Below, piece after piece: positions 55,441 through 64,000 of a DNA stretch of 64,000 nucleotides. Both the position numbers and the translations under genes were made by a program. The stretch covers positions 248,001-312,000 of the forward strand of contig NJAL01000003.1 in the NCBI GenBank assembly GCA_002591725.1, read 5' to 3'. The notes under the pieces were generated by a model, which was not told the origin of the DNA, searched no databases, and saw only the letters and a program-made list of their open reading frames with translations. The first letter of the stretch is position 1. Every line of letters starts with the position of its first letter. The stretch is from Candidatus Didemnitutus mandela (lineage in GTDB: Bacteria; Verrucomicrobiota; Verrucomicrobiia; Opitutales; Opitutaceae).

Positions 55441-56964
55441 TTATTCCGGCGGGAGAGCAACAAGGGGAAGACTGCGACCTAATGGTAGGCTGACGTGGTA
55501 GCGCTGGAGCAAGCTGCCTTCGAGGCGGTGCAGCACAGTGTAAGATTTGCGCAGGGAAACCTTAGCTTGGAGTTCCGAGAGGCGGGCCGTCTCGAGATCG
55601 GTCTGGGCTTGGAGCACTTCGCGGCTCGTTGCGAGACCAGCGTCAAATTTCGCCTTTTGCAGCTCGTATTTTTTCCCCGCGAGCTCAGTGACGGTGCTGG
55701 AAATTTTTACGCTTTTGGTGTTGGTCTCGATGGTGCGGATGACGCTACGGACTTTTGTTTTGATGCTCTGCTCGATTCGTCTGATCGAGAGTTTCTGCTG
55801 GGTGAGTTTGGCGAGGCTCTGACGGTATCGGGCTTTCGTCTCGATACAGCCCCAGGGGTAGGTGAGCAAGGCGTCAATCTGCCAGGGGATATTCTTGCCT
55901 TTGACATAGGCGTTGTTATGTGAAGCTCTAGGGGGGTTGGAGTGACTACTGAAATCGGCGGCTAAGCCAACGCTTAAATTGGGCTTGTTGGTGTTCTTGG
56001 CAGTGACGACATTTAGCTTAGCTTGCTCCAGCTTGGCTCTGGCGGCGAGATAATCGGGCTGGTTGCGAAGTGCTTGCTCGAAGGAGGAAGCGAAAAACGG
56101 CAGGGCGGAGTCAGTTTCCTTATCCTTAAAGGCAGGTACGTCGAGCGGCGTGTCGAGCTCTAAGCGGCCAGTGATAGTGAGGAGGGCATCCTGTCCGTTT
56201 TTTACCGTAGCGTTGTCTAGGACGATCTGGCGGCGGGCTCTTTCGAGGCCAACTTTGGCTGTGAGCACATCAAGATCGGTGGCGACGCCGGTGGTTAGTT
56301 TTGCGATGGCTTCGTTGTAAAGGCGTTTTGCGAGCATGAACGAGGTGTTGTGCACGTTGAGCTGTTCGCTCACGTAGACGAGGGAGTAGTAGGCGTTTTC
56401 GGTCAATTGGATTACATCCATCACGCTAGCCTCGTAGGTGAGCTTTGCGGCGTCATAGCCGAATTTGGCGCGATTTATGGCTGCGCGGTTTGCCGTGGTG
56501 CCGAAGCCTTGGAGGAGTTTCTGGCGGACGCTGACAGTGACGTTAGCGTTATAATTAGGCGCGACGGTGGCGTCGCTGGCGAGCTTGCTTTTTAAGGCGA
56601 CGGTGGTGCCGGTATAGAGTTCATGGCTGAGGCTTAACGTGGTGTCGCTACTGCTACTGTGAACGTTGTGGCGACGATCTCGGGAATGGCTTTGGTTTCT
56701 GCGGGAGGTCGTCAGCTTGAAGACGGGCTTGTAGCGGCTGCAAGCGATATCAATTGAATCCTTTGCGATTTGCGGATTGTAATAATCAATCTTGATTCTG
56801 AAATTATGCTGCAGAGCCTGGTTAATGCATTCCTGAAGGGTTAGCTCGGGGCCGGCTGGTGGCAGTTTTGGGTCGGGCGGGACGCTTTGGGCGCCGAGCG
56901 ACAGGTTGATGAGGCTGGCTCCGATAGCCAGAGACTTAAGAAATAGAAATGGGCGGGAAACCAT
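55441..56964 (-). CDS. TolC-family outer membrane efflux protein
   Basis: 507 aa with signal peptide; LTLQECINQALQHNFRIKIDYYNPQIAKDSI, duplicated coiled-coil OEP pattern, LLQGFGTTANRAAINRAKFGYDAAKLTYEASVMDVIQLTENAYY. Confidence 0.9.
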   Translation of the reverse strand: MVSRPFLFLKSLAIGASLINLSLGAQSVPPDPKLPPAGPELTLQECINQALQHNFRIKIDYYNPQIAKDSIDIACSRYKPVFKLTTSRRNQSHSRDRRHNVHSSSSDTTLSLSHELYTGTTVALKSKLASDATVAPNYNANVTVSVRQKLLQGFGTTANRAAINRAKFGYDAAKLTYEASVMDVIQLTENAYYSLVYVSEQLNVHNTSFMLAKRLYNEAIAKLTTGVATDLDVLTAKVGLERARRQIVLDNATVKNGQDALLTITGRLELDTPLDVPAFKDKETDSALPFFASSFEQALRNQPDYLAARAKLEQAKLNVVTAKNTNKPNLSVGLAADFSSHSNPPRASHNNAYVKGKNIPWQIDALLTYPWGCIETKARYRQSLAKLTQQKLSIRRIEQSIKTKVRSVIRTIETNTKSVKISSTVTELAGKKYELQKAKFDAGLATSREVLQAQTDLETARLSELQAKVSLRKSYTVLHRLEGSLLQRYHVSLPLGRSLPLVALPPE

Positions 56965-56985
56965 GGGCCGGGGAAAGGGAAAGTA

Positions 56986-57018
56986 TTAACATTAAATTAA
57001 CATTAAATTAACATTAAG
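56986..57018. repeat. 3 x 11-bp tandem repeat (TTAACATTAAA) upstream of the tolC-like gene
   Basis: ttaacattaaa ttaacattaaa ttaacattaag. Confidence 0.95.
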
Positions 57019-57103
57019 AGACTGGCAGAAGGCAAGGAAAAGACCGAAAAAATTGAGACTTTTGCGATGGGTTGCACGAACTCGGGACTTGGAACTCGGA
57101 GCT

Positions 57104-57201
57104 TATGGGAATCTATTATTCTATTAGCGCCCAAAATGTAGCCGGCCGGCCGTATGGGAATCTATTATTCTATTAGCGCCCAAAATGTAGCCGGCCGGCC
57201 G
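57104..57201. repeat. Perfect 49-bp tandem duplication at the 3' end of the SurA/PpiD-like gene
   Basis: tatgggaatctattattctattagcgcccaaaatgtagccggccggccg at 57104-57152 and 57153-57201. Confidence 0.97.
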
Positions 57202-58941
57202 GCGTGACAGTGTAGAGTAGGCTGAACGGCCTTTCCCTGGGATTGGCGGCAGCCCCCTTGAACCCTTATCGGGGAGTCGAATTTGTGCCCGGTTTTCTAG
57301 CTCGATTTCGACCATCGAATTTAGCAAGGCGCTTTGGTTGGCGGCAGCGGAACGCTGCATGAGTTGGTGGCGGGTTTTGGCGTATTGTGGATTCGAAGGC
57401 GAAAGGTCAGGCAGCTTTTTCTGGACGACATAAACGAAATAACCCTTGTCGTTGCTAGCGACCATGTCGGAGAGATTGCTAGCTTCGAGTTTCTGGAGTA
57501 CGTTGAGCGCTTGATATGGTATTCCCTGTGGCGGCTGGCGGAAGGCGAAGTTAGCGAAATCTTTTACTTCAAGCTTCTGGTCAGCGGCCGCCTTGGCGAA
57601 CGTCGTGCCGGCTTTAAGTGCAGTTTCCAACTTGGTGTGGAGTTTCTTGCCCTTTTTAACGAAGAGTTTGCGCTTCTCGTTGTCTTTGTAATCGGCTTCA
57701 ACTTTGTCTCGGATGTCGGCGAGGGGGGGGATGTAAGCGGAAACGGTTTCGTTCCACAGTAGGATGGCAAAACCGTCACTGTTGGCGACGGGGTCGGAGA
57801 AAAAATGATCTTTGCTTAGGCGGCTGATTTCGTCAGCGTAATTGGCCAACCAGGTATAGGCAGTAGGCGGTGTCTCAGGGTTGACCATGCCAATCGATTT
57901 TGCGGGATGATTGTGGGTTGCGAGGAAAGCGGTTAGGTCAGCCGAGTTTGCAGTGGTTTTCCTGTCGTAGAGAGCGACAGCGAGGTTGTTCGCGGCTTTT
58001 TGGGCGCTGTTCATGGCGAGGTCATAGCGGAGCGCGGCTTCGACTTGGGTGCGGGCCTCCTGGAAATTGTCGGGTTTTGTGGCAACGTCTTTTTTGGCAT
58101 CGAGCCTGACGTCGGCGCTCTTTTTATTTGCCTCATTGTGGGGGGAAAAACGGTTGGGGTTGGTGTTATAGAAGGCGCGCAATTGATCTTCGGTTGGTGT
58201 GCTGGGCGAAACGAAATCGACAGCCTTGAACTGCACGAGGCTGATTTTGGGCGAGGTAGGAATTTCGTAACGGAAGGAGTTTCTCTCGTAGAATTTCTTT
58301 AGGGTGTTTTTGCTCGGGTTAAGGGTAGGTGTGAAGGCGGAGAAGTCGAGCGTGGCGACGTTGATCGTCCACGTCGAGTCGGTGCAGATTAACTGAGTTG
58401 TGATATCGGAGGGTTGCACATAGCCGGGACCGCCGGTGATCTTGCCGAGCGTGTTGAGATAGGTGTCGCTTTGGAGAACACGGCTGGCGTCGGCGGTTGT
58501 AAATTCGGGATTGTTTTTTAGCGAGTCGGCGAAGCGAGAATAGGCTGTCTGGTCGAATTTTCCCTCTGTGTTTTTGAAGACCGGCAGATTGGCGACGTAA
58601 ACGCTAACTTCTTTTGCGTCCGGCTGCGGCAGGTGCAACTTATCGGCGAGGCTGAGGCCAGCGATGCGGGCGAGGGCGTATTGTTGGATCTGCTCGCTGC
58701 TGACTAGGAATGCGCCTTTGAGCTGGGCGCTGATGCTGCCATCGCGCATGATCCGGCTGACGTCTTCCGCTTTTGCTAAATTATAGCCGAAGAAGGGCTT
58801 TTTCAGCACCTGCCGCCCATTACGGCCGATGCAAAATGATTGACTGTAAATGGCAACTGTGGGCAGTGCAATAGCGATGAGTACAATAAGAAAGACGAGA
58901 AAGAAGTGCTTCTGAAAGTATTTTTGGATCCAAGAAATCAT
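57124..58941 (-). CDS. SurA_N/PpiD-like periplasmic foldase (peptidyl-prolyl isomerase-related)
   Basis: N-terminal membrane anchor MISWIQKYFQKHFFLVFLIVLIAIALPTVAIYSQSFCIGRNGRQV, PpiD-type layout (EVSVYVANLPVFKNTEGKFDQTAYSRFADSLKNNP). Confidence 0.8.
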   Translation of the reverse strand: MISWIQKYFQKHFFLVFLIVLIAIALPTVAIYSQSFCIGRNGRQVLKKPFFGYNLAKAEDVSRIMRDGSISAQLKGAFLVSSEQIQQYALARIAGLSLADKLHLPQPDAKEVSVYVANLPVFKNTEGKFDQTAYSRFADSLKNNPEFTTADASRVLQSDTYLNTLGKITGGPGYVQPSDITTQLICTDSTWTINVATLDFSAFTPTLNPSKNTLKKFYERNSFRYEIPTSPKISLVQFKAVDFVSPSTPTEDQLRAFYNTNPNRFSPHNEANKKSADVRLDAKKDVATKPDNFQEARTQVEAALRYDLAMNSAQKAANNLAVALYDRKTTANSADLTAFLATHNHPAKSIGMVNPETPPTAYTWLANYADEISRLSKDHFFSDPVANSDGFAILLWNETVSAYIPPLADIRDKVEADYKDNEKRKLFVKKGKKLHTKLETALKAGTTFAKAAADQKLEVKDFANFAFRQPPQGIPYQALNVLQKLEASNLSDMVASNDKGYFVYVVQKKLPDLSPSNPQYAKTRHQLMQRSAAANQSALLNSMVEIELENRAQIRLPDKGSRGLPPIPGKGRSAYSTLSRRPAGYILGANRIIDSHTAGRLHFGR

Positions 58942-59105
58942 AGAGAGAAAATAGAGAAAATGACCTTGACTTAACTACCTTAAGGATTGGACATTGGACC
59001 TTTCTGTCTGCTGTGAACTGGCTAGATTTATGGGCGATGACTCATTTCCCCTCTCGTACTCCTTTTTATACCTCCTTCATTTAACTTTCTTTGTAACAAG
59101 CTAAC

Positions 59106-59145
59106 AAATATGGCAAATTGGTTTTAAATATGGCAAATTGGTTTT
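59106..59145. repeat. Perfect 20-bp tandem duplication
   Basis: aaatatggcaaattggtttt x2. Confidence 0.97.
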
Positions 59146-60470
59146 TCGTTTAAGCCACCTCCCCAAAACCCGGGAATCGACTCGCAATTATTTTTTTATG
59201 TGACCGGGATACCCGCAACGGAAACCAACAGAGATACGAAATACGGGAGCGGATGAAGGTTGGAGATCAAAATTAGAAACATGAGACGTGAGCTGGGCAA
59301 CCGTTAAAAGTAAATTTTAACTACTAAAAACAATCTATCGCAATATCGCAAAAAATGATATTAAATTATGGCCTGACAAGTCTCTGGAATCTAAACATTA
59401 TCATGTTCCTTTCATTAATTTGAATATAATATCTATAGTTTCGCGATAAATTATTCGTGATTTTCTTATTTTTTTAGAAAATGCGTTGCTTTGCTGATTG
59501 AGCCTGCGGTTTTGTACTCGAAGTAATAAATTGAATACTTAGATATGGTAGTTAGTTGTTGGGGACTACATTTTTTCCCTTTCCCCATGGCTGGCTCTGA
59601 CAACAACTTTTTTACGGAGCAATTTAGGTGTGTGTTTGCTATCCAGCCTTGGTTCTTTTCCTTTTTTTATGCGGCTAATATTGCTTCACGATTCGGGCGT
59701 AATTGGCTGAAGTCCCAAAGACCTCACTAATCGTAACCAAGCAACTTTTTACCCAGCTGGGCACCAGCTCCAGTTGCATGCCTCCCAAGACATGCCCTTA
59801 CTTTTCCGACGAAAAGGGACGCGTCAGCTTATTCTCTATTCTCCTTCGTTACGATGTGCTATTCCGGAACAAGAGTTGAAGAGTTGAGATCGGATTTATG
59901 ATGAGGTAGAATAACGCCGTTTCTTTTCTCCTTTTTCTGTTTAGGGAAACGTTTCATTCTTTCATGTATATGATATAAATGTGATTAATGATTTATATAT
60001 ATATGAATGAAGCTTGTTCCATTCAAGGGGCTCGATGCTCGCGATGTTTTTTGAATTTTCCCTCGTGATATTTGATTTAGTCTTCACCTAGCTTGCGATT
60101 AAAACGCAGCATTTGAGCTGAAAGCAACCTGAGCGACTCGAATCGTGAATCTAAGGCTGCGTTCCTCAATGATGTACTGCGTCATGCAATGCGCATTTTT
60201 CTAGGGAGAAGCGGTTCATGTAAGGATGCGTAAGGATGATCGTGAGACTAAAACCGCCTTTTCAGGTCTCACTTGTTTTTCTTCCTTTTTGGCGCTTTTT
60301 TCATCCGCACCATGCTTTGGGCTGCGGGGGGGCTGCAGCTTGCATTGAGGCGATCACCCTATTTTCCCCCTCCAGGGATAACTTTTGGCTTTTGGGCTAC
60401 ATTCCCCGGGTTATGACCCAACTTGGTGGGGCCAGGTTGCACGGGTGCCACCTCTTGGTTCTCATCCTAG

Positions 60471-60500
60471 CCTTTCGAAGATTCGAAGGTTTTTTTGTGT
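60471..60500 (+). terminator. Hairpin plus T-run, possible Rho-independent terminator
   Basis: cctttcgaagattcgaaggttttttt; stem around TTCGAA...TTCGAA followed by 7 T. Confidence 0.4.
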
Positions 60501-61249
60501 CTGTAGCCTTGCCGCGATGAAATGCGGCACGGTTTATTAAAATAGTAAAAAAGCAGATTTAGTATAATAGTAGTATATAGTATTTATATATTATATATAA
60601 ATACGGATCTTTCTGATAATTTAGGAAGCGTTTTTCGCATAAAACGCCTGATCGTGGTGCGTAAGATTCGTGAATAACTCTTAGAAATAAGATTGTCTTT
60701 TTGTTATCAGAATAGATTATAGATAGTATTAGTCTTTTTGAGACACAAGCGAGGGGTATTTCAACGTCTAGCAGGTTCGTGGTCCAATCGAATTTTGGGC
60801 CGCAAAAATCGAAGTCGGCCATTCATGGCTGTTTAAAACTTTCGATGACTTCGGAAGCCGGTAGTTCCGTGGTCACCAAAAAGGTTGAATTGCTGGTTTA
60901 AGGAAAGGCTTCGAGTTCTCGGGTTTCCGAAGGCTAAAACACTTCAGAAGCTGAGCGCAGATAGCAGTCTGATGCTGTGGAGAAAAAGGATTAGAATTTT
61001 CAACATCTATATCTCACTTACCATGGGAACGAGCTTCGGGAAGGAGACTGGAAGGGAAAACGAGCTACAGCAACTTTAAGCGGTCTCTATTCTGTGGAAG
61101 TTTTTTTCCAGGCAGGGGTATTTGCCGAGTATCCGGTAGTAGCGGTGAACGATCCCAATGTTCAGTTGCGCATTCATCCGAGTTTCTTTGATGGTGATCG
61201 CGGAGTAGAGTGCGATCATGCAATTGCGGGTTTCCACGTCTGTTTAGCC

Positions 61250-62900
61250 GAGCGGCCCCGCAATGCGGTTGTACAAAAGGCGCCAGCCGTGGATGTGCGA
61301 TGATTTTTCGGGCCTTAGCTCGTTAGCCAGCAGCGTGGAATGGAGAGACTTAATCTTACTCCTGCAGGGTCCTGGCGCCCGATGCGTTTGCTGGGACCTC
61401 GGCCGGGAAAGCGGCCCAAGCTTGGGCGGTCTTTTGGTCATAGTCGCCGATGATGTGGTCGGACATTATAGAGTAATTCCTTGCTGGGCGCTTCGCCATA
61501 GTTTTCGAACAATCGTCGAAAATCCTGCAGGGCGACGAAATTTAGTAGCCGGGTTGGCTGATAGCAGTAGCCGGCCGGATTGCGCTCTTCCTCCAGCGGC
61601 AGTTGGGCGACGAGCCCGAGGTTGGTGAGCCGGTTCAGACTTTTGTTCAGCACTTTGGGAGGCACACGGATTTGATGGGAAAAGTTGGCCGCCAAATTCC
61701 CGGGCCGGCAGTTTGCTTAAAGCGGCGTGCAATCAGCAAGACACAAGGAGGGAAATGCTTTTGCGCGTCCCGGGGATTGAGAGTGTGCCAGGCGGTCTGG
61801 CTGCTGTGGTAGCGAAGGTTTTGCACGGCGTAGGTGATCTGCTTGCCGACTAACACGAATAGCCAGAAGATAAAAGACCGACCAATCAGCACAGGCAGGA
61901 TGCCGAGCGAGCTGTAGAGACTATTGTTCAGGACAACGTTGAATAAAGGGCCAGATAGCTTGTTGAGAAAGAACAGCGCGGTGACTGCGAATGTTGTCCC
62001 CAGAAGGGAACGACCCATTTTTACGCGGATTTTTGATTTTGGCACGGTGCGATAAGAAGAGCATCAGAATTAACACTACTGAACTCGAGGGAAGCAGCCA
62101 GCACACGATGGTTTTGGTCTGTGAGCTGAGTGGGAGTTTTTCAAAAAACGTTCATGAACGTTCCTGTGGAAAGGACCGTGAGCGACATAAAGAGGAACAG
62201 CGCCACCAAGCGTGACCACCGGAAAATAGTAAAAGTAAACGATGTGCGTGACCCGATGTGCGTGACCCAGATGCAGTTCTAGCGGACGTTCCCAGGTGTC
62301 ACTGAAAAACGTGTCCGACCGTTGTGAAAGGTTGTATAACGCTGATCAGCAGCGTGAAAATGCCGATCAAGCCCGCGGCGTCCGAGTGTGAGTTTGCAAT
62401 GAAGTTATTGACTAGCTTCACTATTTCCGGTACAGCCGCGGCGGCTGTTCCGAGAATGTTTTCGGCCGTGCTGCTTATGTCGCGTGTGGGCGCAGCCTAA
62501 TCATAGGCTTTACGGCATAGTCTTTACCGATCTTTACCGATGGTGCGACCCACATTGCGTGACCTGCGGGGGAAATGAAGCTGGGGACGTTGCTCAGGCT
62601 TCTGGCAAGCAATGCCGGATCTCGATTGCTCAACGCAAAGCTGGCAATGCGCACGGTTAGGGAACAGTTGAGTGGAACGTAAGAAGCAAGCAGTAGCTTA
62701 GGCGCCGTAGCCCGCGCGGTAGTTTTTAAGCTTCTTCAAATCCAAAAGCGTGATGACGCATCGTTACTGCCGATCAAAACTTATTTCTAGTTGGGCCGAA
62801 TCATAGAAATAAATAGGTTCCTGGCATTACCTGGCGGGTTTCGGCGAGGGAGCAGAGCTATTCCAGTGTTGTAAGGGCTGCGGGCGTCGGGATCCTTATA
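61250..62900 (-). pseudogene. YihY/BrkB family membrane protein remnant
   Basis: NFITNAHSDAAGLIGIFTLLISVI-like segment, GRSLLGTTFAVTALFFLNKLSGPLFNVVLNNSLYSSLGILPVLIGRSFIFWLFVLVGKQITYAVQNLRYHSSQTAWHTLN, NKSLNRLTNLGLVAQLPLEEERNPAGYCYQPTRLL, in different minus frames. Confidence 0.8.
62240..62268. repeat. 14-bp tandem duplication
   Basis: cgatgtgcgtgacc x2 followed by c. Confidence 0.95.
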
Positions 62901-62981
62901 TGCCACGCACGTAGCAGTCCGGGCCAGCTATGGGGAAAGGTAAAAACGCCTCCGGAGAGCGGCAAGTGCGAAGTCGTTTAC

Positions 62982-63998
62982 CTACATTCGTGCGAGCGTG
63001 CGCAACCCGAGGGTGTGAAGCCCCGTTTCGAGGACGATGAGCGTGCGTTGACAGAGCAGGAGCCGGCGGGCGCGAACTGGGGCATCGTCGACCATTACCT
63101 TATCGGCTGCATAGAAACTGCTGAAGGCACCGGCGAGTTCGAAGAGGAAAAGACAGAGAAAATGTGGGCGGAGCTGCGTGGTGGCAATGCGGATTGCATC
63201 GGCAAATTGGACGAGCTTGCGTGCGAGCACGAGCTCCTGCGGTGTTTCCGGAGGGGTGGCGCCTTTGGTTGGCGGTTGTGTCGCATCGAGTCTAGCTTTA
63301 CGGAAAATGGAATGAATCCGCGCAACTGCGTAGAGCAGGTAGGGCGCAGTGTTGCCGTCGAGCGCTAGCATCTTATCTAATGAGAAAGTGTAGCTTTTGC
63401 TGCGGTTTTGAACGAGGTCGGCATATTGCACGGCCCCAATGCCGACGGCGCGGGCTATCTCGCGGCGTTCGGTTTCAGGGAGCTCGGGACTTTTGTTGCT
63501 GATGATCGCAAAAGCGTGCTTCTCGGCTTCGTCGAGCAGTACCTTTAGTTTGATCGTTCCGCCGTCGCGGGTCTTGAGCGCTTTGCCGTCCTCACCGGTG
63601 ACAGCGCCGAATGCAACATGGTGCAGTTTGGGCAACCGGTAGTGTTTCGCGGCGAACCACTTTTTTACCGTGAGGAAAATCTGCTCGAAATGGTCCGATT
63701 GGCGGAAGTCGGTGACGATGACGATGCCATCGGCCTTAAAATACTCCGCCCGGTAGACGGCGGTGGCAAGGTCGATAGAACCGTAGTTGGAAGCGCCGTC
63801 GACTTTGCGTATTAGAAGGGGTTGCGTTTTAAAACGCGGGTGCTCAGGATGAAAGACGACGAGTGCGCCTTTGCTTTTTTGTGCGATACCATTGGCGGTG
63901 AGCTCGGAGTAAACGCGGTTCAATTTATCGTTGTAGAAGGATTCGCCAAGATTGTGGTCAAAGCGGATACCGAGGCGATCGTAGATCTGCTGGAAGGC
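62982..63998 (-). CDS. argS: Arginyl-tRNA synthetase, C-terminal part, truncated by window edge
   Basis: AFQQIYDRLGIRFDHNLGESFYNDKLNRVYSEL... reading through the window end; LIRKVDGASNYGSIDLATAVYRAEYFKADGIVIVTD, HHVAFGAVTGEDGKALKTRDGGTIKLKVLLDEA. Confidence 0.95.
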   Translation of the reverse strand, partial: AFQQIYDRLGIRFDHNLGESFYNDKLNRVYSELTANGIAQKSKGALVVFHPEHPRFKTQPLLIRKVDGASNYGSIDLATAVYRAEYFKADGIVIVTDFRQSDHFEQIFLTVKKWFAAKHYRLPKLHHVAFGAVTGEDGKALKTRDGGTIKLKVLLDEAEKHAFAIISNKSPELPETERREIARAVGIGAVQYADLVQNRSKSYTFSLDKMLALDGNTAPYLLYAVARIHSIFRKARLDATQPPTKGATPPETPQELVLARKLVQFADAIRIATTQLRPHFLCLFLFELAGAFSSFYAADKVMVDDAPVRARRLLLCQRTLIVLETGLHTLGLRTLARM

Positions 63999-64000
63999 TA

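Noticed and set aside
1-64000. Dozens of 60-200 aa ORFs antisense to zwf, tyrS, acnA, ileS, ppk1, SNF2 and pst genes
   Set aside because: They are shadow frames of conserved genes with no recognisable motifs; moderately GC-rich coding DNA produces these by default.
1-64000. CRISPR, toxin-antitoxin, restriction or defence island, or biosynthetic gene cluster
   Set aside because: No repeat-spacer arrays, no transposase/integrase, no PKS/NRPS motifs and no recognisable defence domains; the SNF2 gene stands alone and is common in this kind of genome.

Overview
The window looks like part of the chromosome of a host-restricted, genome-reducing bacterium. My best guess is Verrucomicrobiota/Opitutaceae-like, from the character of the proteins; this is inference without database support. 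About 24 protein-coding genes look intact and cover roughly 29-30 kb (about 46% of the window). They include rnhB (partial), a PAS histidine kinase, zwf + opcA-like, tyrS, a peroxiredoxin, acnA, lspA, a DksA/TraR-like gene, ileS, a deoxyhypusine-synthase-like gene, an LpxH-like phosphoesterase, ppk1, a SNF2 helicase, pstSCAB, miaA, a tolC-like gene, a SurA/PpiD-like foldase and argS (partial). There is also one tRNA-His. Most of the rest is eroding sequence in which remnants of recognisable proteins survive across shifted frames and stops: trpB, trpA, flagellin, waaA, phoU, an M16 peptidase, an RsbU-type PP2C phosphatase, an amidohydrolase, YihY/BrkB, an MGDG-synthase-like glycosyltransferase, a YfcE-like phosphoesterase and an EEP nuclease. 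I saw no IS element, phage, CRISPR array or secondary-metabolite cluster, so decay appears to proceed by small indels and substitutions. The least explained structures are (i) a strong excess of short perfect tandem duplications (8-49 bp) in the non-coding/pseudogene fraction, (ii) a few strong hairpins in decayed DNA, (iii) pstSCAB with a dead phoU, (iv) miaA without a usable start codon before its P-loop, and (v) an AT-rich, ORF-poor block at about 59-61 kb with a possible structured RNA. I found no convincing new multi-gene system.
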